Origin: Caenimonas sedimenti
GTDB taxonomy: Bacteria > Pseudomonadota > Gammaproteobacteria > Burkholderiales > Burkholderiaceae_C
Reading direction: 5' to 3'
Length of the DNA: 64,000 nt
NCBI RefSeq assembly: GCF_007833165.1
Contig: NZ_VOBQ01000015.1
Coordinates: 124,001-188,000 of the forward strand
Shown: positions 45,157 through 55,150 of the stretch, piece by piece
Numbering within the stretch: the first letter of the stretch is position 1
How the letters are laid out: each line of letters begins with the position of its first letter
Made by a program: the position numbers and the translations under genes
Notes under the pieces: model-generated
What the model was told of the DNA's origin: nothing
The model's input: only the letters and a program-made list of their open reading frames with translations
The model's database searches: none

Positions 45157-46125
45157 ATGCGAACCTTCATCGCCGCCGCGCTCGCGGCCTTCACCGCGCT
45201 GGCCGCGCCCGCTGCCCTGGCGCAAGCCGACTGGCCCGCGCGCCCTGTCAAGATCATCGTGCCGGCGCCCGCCGCGGGCCCGTTCGATCGCATCATCCGC
45301 CCGCTGGCGCAGCACATGGCTGGCACGCTCAAGCAGTCGGTGATCGTGGAGAACCGGCCCAGCGCCGGCAACATCGTGGGCACGCAGGCCGGCGCCACCG
45401 CGCCTGCCGACGGCTACACGCTCACCATGACCGGCATGCTCAACACCATCGCGCAGGGCATGTACGAGAACGTGCCGTTCGACATCGTGAAGGACTTCGC
45501 GCACATCGCCGCCATCGGCGAAGGCGCGCAATGGCTGGTGGCGCGGCCCGACGCGGGCTACGGCACCTTCGCCGACTTCGTGGCCGCCGCCAAGAAGGAG
45601 CCGGGCAAGATCAACTACGCCACCTCGGGCGCGGGCAGCACCGGCCACCTGGTGATGGAGCAGCTGCAGCACGCCGCCGGCGTGCAACTGACCCACGTGC
45701 CCTACAAGGGCGGCGCGCCCGCGCTGCAAGACGTGCTGGCCGGCGTGGTGCCGCTCACGGTGATTCCGCAGAATGCGGCGCTGATGCATGTGCAGAGCGG
45801 CAAGCTGAAGGTGCTGGCCGTCTCCAGCAAGGAGCGCAGCCCGGCGGCGCCGCAGGTGCCCACCTTCCAGGAGCTGGGTTATCCGCAGCTCACCATCAAT
45901 TCCTGGGTCGGCCTCTCGGCGCCCAAGGGCACGCCCGCGCCCATCGTGCAGAAGGTCAACGCCGCCGTGCAGGCCGCGCTGCGCGACCCGGCGCTGCTGA
46001 AGCAACTGGAGTCCGAAGGCATGGTCACGCTGTCGGCCGGGCCGGAGCAATACACGCAACTGGTGCGCACCGACACCGAGCGCTGGGGCCAGCTGGTGAA
46101 AGCCCTCAACCTCAAGGCCAACTGA
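45157..46125 (+). CDS. Bug (TctC) family solute receptor
   Basis: The 322-residue periplasmic protein has a signal peptide ending PAALAQ, then WPARPVKIIVPAPAAGPFDRI, GNIVGTQAGATAPADGYTLTM and THVPYKGGAPALQDVLAGVVP, the standard Bug pattern. It lies two bases upstream of a hydrolase gene and divergent from a LysR gene, forming a regulator-receptor-enzyme module without transporter membrane subunits. The ligand is probably an ester or carboxylate, by inference from the hydrolase. Confidence 0.92.
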   Translation: MRTFIAAALAAFTALAAPAALAQADWPARPVKIIVPAPAAGPFDRIIRPLAQHMAGTLKQSVIVENRPSAGNIVGTQAGATAPADGYTLTMTGMLNTIAQGMYENVPFDIVKDFAHIAAIGEGAQWLVARPDAGYGTFADFVAAAKKEPGKINYATSGAGSTGHLVMEQLQHAAGVQLTHVPYKGGAPALQDVLAGVVPLTVIPQNAALMHVQSGKLKVLAVSSKERSPAAPQVPTFQELGYPQLTINSWVGLSAPKGTPAPIVQKVNAAVQAALRDPALLKQLESEGMVTLSAGPEQYTQLVRTDTERWGQLVKALNLKAN

Positions 46126-46127
46126 AG

Positions 46128-46964
46128 ATGGCGTTCCTGCAAAACGGGGGGCGGCGCATCTACTGGGAACGCCACGGGGAGCCGCAAGACCCGGCCATCC
46201 TGTTCATGCACGGCGCCGGCTCCAATGCCGCCACCTGGTGGCAGCAGCTGCCGGCGTTCCAGGCGAGCGGTTTCACCTGCCTGACGATGGACATCCGCTG
46301 CTTCGGCCGCTCCGCCGCGCCGCTGGACGAGTTCACCTTCGAGCACATGGTGGCCGACGCGCTGGCCGTGCTGGATGCGGCCGAAGTGAAGAGCGCCGCG
46401 GTGGCCGGCCAGTCGCTGGGCGGCATGATCGCGCTGCGCATGGCCCTGCAGCACCCGGAGCGGGTGCGCGCCTTCATCTCCTGCGATTCATCGCTGGGCG
46501 TGGACCACCCGGGCGTGCTGGAGACGATCCGCAGCCGGCAGATCACCATGCAGGCCGCGAGCATCGAGCAGCGCTCGCTGGGGCCGTGGTTCCTGGCGAA
46601 CCATCCGGACAAGGCCGCGCTGTATGCGCAGATCAATCACTTCAACCCGAGCGCGCACAGCGTGCCGGCGGCAGAGTGGGGTGGGGCGCTGGGGCGGTTG
46701 ATGGAGCCGGGGCAGCTGCTGCCGATGGAGGCGTTGCTTGGCGTCACGCAGCCCACGCTGTTCGTGGTGGGCCGGCAGGATCCGATTGTTTCGCCGGAGG
46801 TGACGCGGGAGTTTGCGGGGCGGGTGCCGGGAAGCGATGTGGTGGTGGTCGAGGACTCGGGGCACTCGGCGTACTTCGAGCAGCCTGGGCGGTTCAATGC
46901 GGGGGTGCTGGGGTTTCTGAAGGCTCGGCTACTTCAGGAGCTCAGTACAGGTGTTGGAGGCTGA
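46128..46964 (+). CDS. Alpha/beta hydrolase
   Basis: The 278-residue enzyme has the oxyanion HGAGSN motif, nucleophile S96 in AGQSLGGM, the acid Asp in VGRQDPIV and the His in DSGHSAY. It begins two bases after the Bug receptor stop. The C-terminal residues LLQELSTGVGG and the stop codon lie inside a dispersed repeat (copy B), so the native C-terminus has apparently been replaced by repeat sequence. Confidence 0.9.
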   Translation: MAFLQNGGRRIYWERHGEPQDPAILFMHGAGSNAATWWQQLPAFQASGFTCLTMDIRCFGRSAAPLDEFTFEHMVADALAVLDAAEVKSAAVAGQSLGGMIALRMALQHPERVRAFISCDSSLGVDHPGVLETIRSRQITMQAASIEQRSLGPWFLANHPDKAALYAQINHFNPSAHSVPAAEWGGALGRLMEPGQLLPMEALLGVTQPTLFVVGRQDPIVSPEVTREFAGRVPGSDVVVVEDSGHSAYFEQPGRFNAGVLGFLKARLLQELSTGVGG

Positions 46965-47058
46965 GCGCTGAGCGCGACAGTGACTGCGCCGAACCTTGAG
47001 GCCGTCGAACTCAAGAGGAGCCGGATGCCACCGCATCGCCAGATGTTCGCAAACATGG
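46927..47058. repeat. Dispersed ~130-bp repeat, copy B
   Basis: This stretch aligns with 30218-30350 along its whole length. It supplies the last codons and stop of the hydrolase gene. A short frame MPPHRQMFANMAA starts at 47025 behind GAGGAGC and ends at 47115. It is followed directly by a mipA remnant and the low-GC island, so it marks a recombination boundary. Confidence 0.6.
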
Positions 47059-47069
47059 CCGCGGCGCGC

Positions 47070-47165
47070 GCGCCGACAGCTTGGCCGGTGCCGCCAACCG
47101 CACAGGCCCCCGGGTGAGCCGGACCACCGGGTTCACTGCAGGGGGCCGGTGTCGTGGACCGAGTC
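47070..47165 (+). pseudogene. Remnant of a mipA 3' end
   Basis: The sequence aligns with the mipA gene at about 26909-27004: GCCGCCAACCG, GTGAGCCGGAC and ACCGGGTTCAC recur in order at matching spacing. Translated, it gives AGAANRTGP then VSRTTGFTAG before the frame is lost, against AGAANRHSPL and VSRTTGFTAGAGLSW in the intact gene. Only the last strands remain. It is probably what is left of a second mipA-like gene cut when the island formed. Confidence 0.6.
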
Positions 47166-47200
47166 ACGATCGTCAGAGCATGACGAAGACTAGAGGGCCG

Positions 47201-48298
47201 CTATCGACGAAGCTCGCCTTTGATTTGATCGGAAATTCTTGACAAGAACTGCTGCTCAATTCTGAACTCCACCTTACCCTGTCCTTCAGAGACACTGAAA
47301 TTTGGCCTGTCAAGCATTCCGACACGTTCGACAACGAATGCAAGTGTTGGATCCACAGTTCCACGGACCGCGATGCAGTGCACGGACACTGAAGATTGCA
47401 ATTCCAAATTAGAAAGTCGACTCCCTAGGTCGGCTGGTTCGGCGGCAAAGATCATCGGCTCTATGACGTGCCTTTGCTCCTCCGCGATGGTGAGTCTGCC
47501 GCTTCCGTCTTCCTTGACCTGCACACTGCGTATGAGCAGGAAATCGCCGCAGTAGTCCTGCTTCAAGACAAACTGGGGCGCTGAGAGTCGCAAGTCTTCT
47601 CCGGAAAATGCGGCCTCCCAAATATAGAACGTGACGTCGCCCAACTTAGCGAAACGACCATCTGTCCTGTGGGCAACCTCGTAGCCTCCTCCAAAAAAAT
47701 GTCGAATCGTCGGCGCTGCGTCTCCACCGTGAAACTCGGCCCGCAATAGCATGGAACCAAATAGGTGACCTGTGAGTTGAGCAATGTCTACTGCATTCGC
47801 GTGACCAAACTGAGGAGCGATTCGCGGTGCATGAGCGGCAGCTTCGCGCATGGCAAAGGACCCGGATCCTCCTGCAACGATCGTCCCGAATCTCGTGTTG
47901 TACTGTCGCTCTGCTTGGTATCCAAATTGTCGGACGTATCCTCCCTCATGGACCCAGCCCACGAATTCATTGCCATGCGCCTTGACGTCAGTATGGCGCT
48001 GGAAGAACTTCACCACTTCATCGGCTGAAGGAACGCGGTACCCGAGCCACTCGCGTAAGTCGTGCAGGGCGACGCGCGCGCTGACCCAACTACCAGCCCA
48101 CGCAATGACGCAATCGTCATTTACCAATACGACCTTTTGCTTGAGCCCGGCAATCGCCCATGCACCACCAAAAAAGTCAGAAGCGTCACCGAGCGCGGGG
48201 ATAGGCACGGCGCCCGGAATGACAGTGGCGCGGGTAACGAGCAGGTCGCCTATGACGACCGGGATCTCCCCGCAACTGAGGGCTGCTATTGCTGTCAT
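47201..48298 (-). CDS. Proteasome-like Ntn hydrolase domain protein
   Basis: The 365-residue protein starts at 48298 after GGAGCTGAA. Its opening MTAIAALSCGEIPVVIGDLLVT resembles proteasome beta/HslV subunits. Thr2 and Asp18 have the same 16-residue spacing as Thr1 and Asp17 there. QKVVLVNDDCVIAWAGS supplies the Lys and Gly-Ser features, and GSGSFAMREAAAH a later Ser-rich turn. About 200 further residues follow, of no recognised family. Base composition is much lower in GC than the flanks. Peptidase activity is inferred. Confidence 0.6.
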   Translation of the reverse strand: MTAIAALSCGEIPVVIGDLLVTRATVIPGAVPIPALGDASDFFGGAWAIAGLKQKVVLVNDDCVIAWAGSWVSARVALHDLREWLGYRVPSADEVVKFFQRHTDVKAHGNEFVGWVHEGGYVRQFGYQAERQYNTRFGTIVAGGSGSFAMREAAAHAPRIAPQFGHANAVDIAQLTGHLFGSMLLRAEFHGGDAAPTIRHFFGGGYEVAHRTDGRFAKLGDVTFYIWEAAFSGEDLRLSAPQFVLKQDYCGDFLLIRSVQVKEDGSGRLTIAEEQRHVIEPMIFAAEPADLGSRLSNLELQSSVSVHCIAVRGTVDPTLAFVVERVGMLDRPNFSVSEGQGKVEFRIEQQFLSRISDQIKGELRR

Positions 48299-48360
48299 TT
48301 CAGCTCCGCGGACTGTCCTTCTGAAACTTTGGCAAGGCTCCGCTTTAGTCATTTCTGGGC

Positions 48361-48386
48361 GAAAATCGAATCTGAACCCCATTCAC
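48361..48386. repeat. Dispersed REP-like repeat, degenerate copy 3
   Basis: GAAAATCGAATCTGAACCCC followed by ATTCAC differs from the 25-bp repeat at 10650 and 26137 by a few substitutions and one-base shifts. It lies upstream of the Ntn-hydrolase gene within the island. Confidence 0.5.
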
Positions 48387-48774
48387 TCTGTGAACGTCTG
48401 ATGAGGGGCCGCGCCTGCGATGCCGAATACCTTGGCTGCCTAAGAAAAATTAAACCCGCCCCGAAAATCCAAGGAGTGCAATCGAGGGTAGTCCTCCAAC
48501 AACTCTGGCAGCTTTCGGACAATACCCTGGATCGCCGCACCTGTCTCGGCATCTAAGTCGTCCAATCGGACTGATCCATCATCTCCGGCGCCAAGCTTGC
48601 GAGCCGTTTGCGAGCGAAGTATGCTGCCATGGATGCTTTCGGGAGCACCTGCGATTCTTGGACACGAAGAAGCTTGGCGTCGCAACCTTCGCGACTGCGA
48701 CCTAGGCAGCGGGAAGCGAACTTGGAGTGCCAGTGGCGTGTGTAGTTGGATGATCTGAAGGGGAGGATCTAACC
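48387..48774 (-). other. 388-base gene-poor stretch with a possible gene remnant
   Basis: No convincing complete gene is present. A minus-strand frame ending at 48440 has a protein-like C-terminal 60 residues (RLDDLDAETGAAIQGIVRKL, then LPELLEDYPRLHSLDF). Its upstream part is Arg/Ser/Pro-rich and runs into the promoter of the gene at 48775, so it may be the tail of a truncated gene. GGGGAGG at the right edge belongs to the next gene. Confidence 0.35.
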
Positions 48775-49356
48775 ATGGCAGAGGAAACACCATCCATTCT
48801 CAAATTGAGATTCGATCTCTTGCTGGAAGAGCAAAAAGTCCTGAACTCGACGGAGAACTGGGCGACGACGCTGTTCCTGACCGCTATTGCACTGGTTGTA
48901 AAGCAGATAGTTGACTGGTCTGGTGGGAGTGGCACGGCGCCAGCAAATGGGTCGATACCAATACAGGGACCTGTCTATCTCGTGCCATTCCTTATCGGAA
49001 TAGTCGCCTTCTGCTTCTTGCGCGCCCTGAATTTTCGAATTCGGAGTGTCCGGAATCAGCAGTACCGTCTGATAAGCGATTCCAACAAGACTCATCCTTC
49101 ACCGCGAGGTGTCTTGGGATGGTTGATGGCCGGAATGCCACTAGTGACAGGATTCTCTTGCTCCCTATATCTCATATTGGTTCAGCAAGGAGGGCTAGTC
49201 GGATTCGGCATTTCTTGCGTCGCCGCGGCCTTTGCAGTGCATCGTGCGAAATACTATTTCGATCAACAGGTGCTGGCTATGGCTGCGCAAGACGCGGCAC
49301 GAATTGCGGCTCACGTGGCTGGTGAACTGCACGTGCAAAAAAGCATCGAGAGTTGA
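48775..49356 (+). CDS. Integral membrane protein, hypothetical
   Basis: The 193-residue protein has GGGGAGG ahead of its ATG. After a charged N-terminal helix (LKLRFDLLLEEQKVLNSTENW) it has about four membrane helices and ends in an amphipathic helical tail (AAQDAARIAAHVAGELHVQK). It resembles small membrane effectors or sensors found in accessory islands, but no family was recognised. Codon use is AT-richer than the chromosome around it. Confidence 0.65.
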   Translation: MAEETPSILKLRFDLLLEEQKVLNSTENWATTLFLTAIALVVKQIVDWSGGSGTAPANGSIPIQGPVYLVPFLIGIVAFCFLRALNFRIRSVRNQQYRLISDSNKTHPSPRGVLGWLMAGMPLVTGFSCSLYLILVQQGGLVGFGISCVAAAFAVHRAKYYFDQQVLAMAAQDAARIAAHVAGELHVQKSIES

Positions 49357-49449
49357 GAGAAGCGATCGAGAACTGGTGCGCGATCGTGGTCGCTGCCCGA
49401 AGCGGATCGTTGCGCGATCGCCACCTTCTATCCCGACGTCACGGCACCC

Positions 49450-50127
49450 CTATCGTCCCCATTCGAACTCCATTCGGTCCGGAGGCCCCACATGCTTAAA
49501 GGTTGCCTTGGTCTTGCCGTCAAGTCCACCGAGTTGCACAACAGCAGATTCACCGCCAAGAAGCGTGATTCTATGAAGCAGAAGGAAATTGTGGAGCTGG
49601 TCGGCCCACTCCCTGATCGTGCGTCGGCTGGTAAGGGGCGGTGACGGAGAGAAGGGATTGCGCACATGCAGCTGGTCATTGACGAACTGGTACAGCTCAA
49701 GCCACTCTGCCTTAGAGAACGCTTGTCCTCTATGGTCCCAGTCGGCAATGTGCAACTCCCCATTCTCAACCTTCGCCGTCGCGAGTGGGACGGGGAAGAA
49801 CTGTGGGTTGGCCCTCTCGACCTTTTTCAACACACTTTCTGCTCGCGTCATCTGTTCGATGTCCTTCGCCTGATTTCCCTGGGTTCGGTCGTTCTCAATC
49901 CGCTGCTTAACTAGGGTTTCATTCGCGAGCAACGTGCTGTATGCGATCAGCTCAAGAATCATGCGAATGTTCAACATTACGCCCTGATCTGCGATCGAAC
50001 CACCGCTCCGACCACACGCCAATTCGGACCGATAGAGAGAACAGAGGCGATCACGTACCTCATCCATGCTGCGACAGTACTTCACGGCCGGATGATCTGG
50101 GTCGGTTATAACTTGCCTCGCTTCCAT
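49450..50127 (-). CDS. Hypothetical protein of the island
   Basis: The 225-residue product is soluble and mostly helical: MLNIRMILELIAYSTLLANETLVKQRI, then a charged linker, then WADQLHNFLLLHRITLLGGESAVVQL, an all-cytoplasmic pattern without known motif. Both ends look intact. Its base composition matches the neighbouring island genes. Confidence 0.65.
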   Translation of the reverse strand: MEARQVITDPDHPAVKYCRSMDEVRDRLCSLYRSELACGRSGGSIADQGVMLNIRMILELIAYSTLLANETLVKQRIENDRTQGNQAKDIEQMTRAESVLKKVERANPQFFPVPLATAKVENGELHIADWDHRGQAFSKAEWLELYQFVNDQLHVRNPFSPSPPLTSRRTIREWADQLHNFLLLHRITLLGGESAVVQLGGLDGKTKATFKHVGPPDRMEFEWGR

Positions 50128-50462
50128 GTCTACAGCTTATCGCACTAGGCGTGCAAAGTTATTGAGAATCAATATCGTGGAAGTTGGTGATTGCCCCGAA
50201 ATCAGGGTCAATAAAATCTTCGCAGTTCGTCACTAGGTTTGCGAGGTCACGGATACAGGGATTCGTCAAACTTCGTAGACCCCGCGCAGCGCGCATCCGA
50301 CTGTACATGCAAGGTGCTTGTGCTGTCGATCTGCAGAGCGGAAGCGCACTGCGGAATGCGCTTCGGGTTGGCTGCATGGATCAGGCGACGACTGACTTTG
50401 ATACGTGTCGCCTTGTCCCGAGCGCATGCACCTTGGGTGGCCCGCGTTTACCTTTGCTTCTT
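50128..50462. other. 335-base intergenic stretch with a hairpin
   Basis: There is no supported gene. A 72-residue minus-strand frame ending at 50159 has a protein-like end (DLANLVTNCEDFIDPDFGAI) but no good start, and may be a remnant. GAAGCGCA (50341-50348) and TGCGCTTC (50357-50364) form a perfect 8-bp stem, downstream of the minus-strand HEPN gene, and could be a terminator or repeat. Confidence 0.4.
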
Positions 50463-51119
50463 TCACGCAATTGCAGCTTGACTTGAGTCTCGCATTTCCT
50501 CAATCGCATGCAGCAGCAAGAAGTCCTTTGTGCCGGGATCGATCCAGAAAATGGCCTGCAGTGGATGCACGATCGGAGCTGCAATATACGCCGAAGCGCG
50601 CTGCCGGACTCCTTGAAGTGTCTCGGCGTTCTGGTGCGCTGTCGCGTTCCTGATTAGCTGCACAGTTTTGATCGGCGCATGCGCAGAAGAGAAAGCGGCG
50701 AGCAGTTGACTTGTGTTGGAAGGCGAGAGACGCGTTAGGATCGTGTTCAAAACGTCAACGTCACCCCACGTTGGCTCTTGCCTAAGTGATGTTGTTGTTC
50801 CCCCCCAAAAGGGTGGGTTCTTCTTCTGCCTTGCGCGCACTGCGGCGCCAGATACGTGGGCCTCTGAGGTTGCGAAGGGATCTGCAGGAAGAACCACACC
50901 GTTCGCGGTAGTGCACCCCATGAGCGACCGCATCACACAGGTCCGGCAAAAATCGCCCCAAGACTGCCAAACAAAGGACACCAGGCCCTCAAGCAACAAG
51001 AGATCTGGAAGACTAAAGGTTGCAGGCGGAAAAGGTGATGGGTGTGCCGAACATAGATCAAGGAACACGTCCGATGCTTGGTCAAGCCGGTTGCACAGCT
51101 CAGTCCAGCACGCGTACAT
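50463..51119 (-). CDS. HEPN-motif protein paired with DUF262
   Basis: The 218-residue helical protein carries R157-N-A-T-A-H162 in LIRNATAHQNAETLQGV, the RNxxxH signature of HEPN ribonucleases. The N-terminal helices (LLLLEGLVSFVWQSWGDFCRTCVMRSL) fit the HEPN four-helix bundle. It starts six bases after the stop of the DUF262 gene, forming a two-gene unit. RNase activity is inferred from the motif and the pairing only. Confidence 0.6.
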   Translation of the reverse strand: MYACWTELCNRLDQASDVFLDLCSAHPSPFPPATFSLPDLLLLEGLVSFVWQSWGDFCRTCVMRSLMGCTTANGVVLPADPFATSEAHVSGAAVRARQKKNPPFWGGTTTSLRQEPTWGDVDVLNTILTRLSPSNTSQLLAAFSSAHAPIKTVQLIRNATAHQNAETLQGVRQRASAYIAAPIVHPLQAIFWIDPGTKDFLLLHAIEEMRDSSQAAIA

Positions 51120-51125
51120 GCTGCC

Positions 51126-52174
51126 CTAGCGAATCTCACCACGAAGTGCGCGGCAAAGCCATTTAATTCGTGTGGTTCGTTGCGCCGCTCTATTGCCGCC
51201 TTCCAAAGCTGCGGCTACATAGTCCGGAAACTGGCTCGTATCCTTTGATTCATGCGCCACGGCCAATTGCTTAATCCCATAAATTGCAGATTCGCGATCC
51301 GTATAGAAGCTTCCGGTAGGAGGCATATCTATTGCTTCCGCAACGCCCGGTAGGCCATACTTGTTGTGCAAGAGCGCACAAACTAATGAATGGAATACAT
51401 GAGTGCGCATGGCATACGTACCCTGAATTTCGGAGAGGCCGATCGTGATCGCTTCAAAAGTGGAAGACAGTTTTTCAGTGAACTCGTCCCGCCTCGGGAA
51501 CGCAGATTCGTACCTCGCATACAACGACTTCAGCTTTGCGGGACTGGTGCTCACGATTCCTTCTTCGATCGCTAAGGCAAGGTCTGTAATAAGTTCAGCA
51601 TCGGCCATTCGCACCACAAGTCGGCTAGTAAGAATATTCCAATCGGTGAACAACTGGCCGAACTGATCGAGCATCGTGTTGACCCAATCTTTAAATTCGC
51701 CGAAGTACTCACTGTGTCGCTTCTCCGCGTCGTTCAACGGCAGCGTGTATGCGTTCATGCGTCGAAACATCTGCAAGATATCTGCGCGTTCTGCATTTCG
51801 GATAACGTCGACAGAAACCGTATAGGTCAAAAAGTCTTCTTGGGTGTTTTCTGGGAGACCCGCAAATCGTTGACCTTCATATCCCGGTGCATTCTTGCCT
51901 AGCGCGAACTTGCCGTCGACGAAGTCGAAGATGCAGTTGAGGCGTTGCTGCCCGTCCACAATCTCTCTCCTCGGTCGTTTTGTAGCTTTGTCCAGTTTCT
52001 CGTGGAAATAGACTTTGGGGAATGGGAACGACTTCAGTATTGTGTCAATGAAATAGCTCTTCGCGGACGTAGGCCACAACCGTCCCGCGCGCTGATACTC
52101 TTCGTTCGCGACAAGATCTTTTTTTCGGTACCAGTCAAGCAGTTCGGCGATCGAGTATTTTCCTTCTTCTATTT

Positions 52175-52178
<4 letters not shown>
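51126..52178 (-). CDS. DUF262 (ParB/GmrS-like NTPase) domain protein
   Basis: The 350-residue protein has the DUF262 core. NEEYQRAGRLWP replaces the usual NPxYQR, and REIVDGQQRLNCIFDFV holds the DGQQR motif at 75-79. NAERADILQMFRRMNAYTLPLNDAEKRH is the conserved second motif. This domain is the nucleotide-driven sensor part of GmrSD and SspE-type defence proteins; the nuclease half (DUF1524) is absent here and may be supplied by the HEPN partner. Its ATG overlaps the glnS stop by four bases (ATGA), an unexpected coupling to a housekeeping gene. Confidence 0.85.
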
Positions 52179-53983
<1,805 letters not shown>

Positions 53984-54120
53984 ATTGCAACGATTTTGTC
54001 ACGCCCGGCCGGGTTACCTCTGGCAACGGCTTTGACGAAGGCGATGTAGTCGTGCGCGAAGGGTCCACGTTAAATACGCACATGGGGCGCACATGACCCC
54101 GGAACCATCAAGCAGGAAAC

Positions 54121-54447
54121 ATGAAACTGATCCGATTTCACTACCTGGCGGTCGCGGCACTGGCCGTCACCGCACTCGGCGCGGCCACTTCGGCGCAGGC
54201 CCGCGATGTCTATTGGTCTGTCGGCGTGCACGCGGCGCCGGGTGTCACGCTGGGGGTGGGCAATGCCCGCCCGGTCTATGTGGCGGCCCCAGTCTATTAC
54301 GCGCCGCCCCCCGTGTATGTGGCGACGGCCCCGGTGTACTACGGGCCCACGTACTACGCCCCCGCCTACTACGGCCCGGTGGTCTACCACCGCGGCCACC
54401 ACCATAAGCACAAGTGGAGGAGCAAGCGGCAGCACTGGAATCACTGA
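54121..54447 (+). CDS. Small secreted Tyr/Pro/His-rich protein
   Basis: The 108-residue protein has a signal peptide ending SAQARD, then repeated Val-Tyr-Tyr-Ala-Pro/Gly-Pro-type units (YYAPPPVYVATAPVYYGP), and a His/Lys-rich end (HRGHHHKHKWRSK) that could bind metal. AGGAAAC precedes the start. No known family domain; similar short envelope proteins are common in this order. It is followed by a strong terminator. Confidence 0.75.
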   Translation: MKLIRFHYLAVAALAVTALGAATSAQARDVYWSVGVHAAPGVTLGVGNARPVYVAAPVYYAPPPVYVATAPVYYGPTYYAPAYYGPVVYHRGHHHKHKWRSKRQHWNH

Positions 54448-54511
54448 CTGAACCTCGCAGTCCGGATGCCCCACTAGCCTCCAAGCCACACGATTTTCTC
54501 CAAGCGAAATT

Positions 54512-54550
54512 GGCCCCAACCCGTCTTCCGGGCTGGGGCCTTCTTTTTGT
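54512..54550 (+). terminator. Rho-independent terminator
   Basis: GGCCCCAACCCG (54512-54523) pairs with CGGGCTGGGGCC (54529-54540) with one mismatch and a 5-base loop, followed by TTCTTTTTGT. This is a canonical intrinsic terminator 64 bases after the stop of the Tyr/Pro-rich protein gene. Confidence 0.9.
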
Positions 54551-54586
54551 TGGCTCGTTGTTGTTTGCTGCGGTCCGTCCCGCTGT

Positions 54587-54835
54587 TTATTGGTGGTGCT
54601 CGTCCTTGCCTCGGGGCTCCGGCATGATGACCAGCAAGCCCGGTTGCAGCAGCTCTTTGAGCTTCAACTGGTCGCGCAGGTGCGGCCGCACGCTTTCGGA
54701 GCCATAGCCGCTGTGGCCGCGCGCGGTGGCGCGCTCCACGAAGGCCTTCTGCTTGCGCGGGCCGTTTCGCCGGCGGTCGAGGTTGCCGGGGCGGTCATTG
54801 CCGCCTCCAGCTGTGGGTCTGCCGTCTTGTCTCAT
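54587..54835 (-). CDS. Small hypothetical basic protein
   Basis: The 82-residue frame begins at 54835 after GGAG with eight-base spacing. The sequence is Arg/Gly-rich at the start (GGGNDRPGNLDRRRNGPRKQK). It has a more ordered end (LRDQLKLKELLQPGLLVIMPEP). No family was recognised. It lies between two terminators as a monocistronic unit. Confidence 0.5.
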   Translation of the reverse strand: MRQDGRPTAGGGNDRPGNLDRRRNGPRKQKAFVERATARGHSGYGSESVRPHLRDQLKLKELLQPGLLVIMPEPRGKDEHHQ

Positions 54836-55150
54836 GGTTGTGCTCCGTCGGGGCCTTGTCTTGTGTGTGTGTGTCTACAAGGTAAAGCCGAAGCGGGGGC
54901 TCACATGACAGCGCTGCCCGGCTGTAGACGTCAGGGAATGACGACGCGGGCATACCCAAAAAAAAGAACCCCCAGGTCAGACCTGGGGGTAACAATGCCG
55001 ATCGCGGGACGGAGGGCCGGACCAGCTCACCCCGGAGGAGGAGGGGACTCAGAGGAGTCGGGGTGAAGCCCAGAGTAGAAAGGCCAAACGCCTGCCGCCC
55101 TGTAGGACAGCGCCCACAGGCGCTGACGGACAGGGGCGACTCCTTTTGCC
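54836..55150. other. 315-base intergenic stretch
   Basis: It holds a short (GT)n run near 54868, the minus-strand terminator at 54957-54989 and the 3' untranslated end of the LivK-like gene. No gene is supported. Confidence 0.6.
54957..54989 (-). terminator. Rho-independent terminator of the LivK-like gene
   Basis: On the minus strand CCCCCAGGT and ACCTGGGGG form a perfect 9-bp stem with a 3-base loop, followed by TTCTTTTTTTT. It lies about 160 bases past the stop at 55151. Confidence 0.9.

Noticed and set aside
50184..50486. 100-codon plus-strand frame in the island
   Set aside because: It has no ribosome site, no domain and overlaps the HEPN gene end; composition does not support coding.
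54860..54880. Short (GT)n run, considered as a phase-variation tract
   Set aside because: It is short, imperfect and not inside or directly before a gene start in a position where slippage would matter.
54590..55066. 158-codon plus-strand frame
   Set aside because: It runs through the minus-strand terminator at 54957-54989 and overlaps a small minus-strand gene with a better start.
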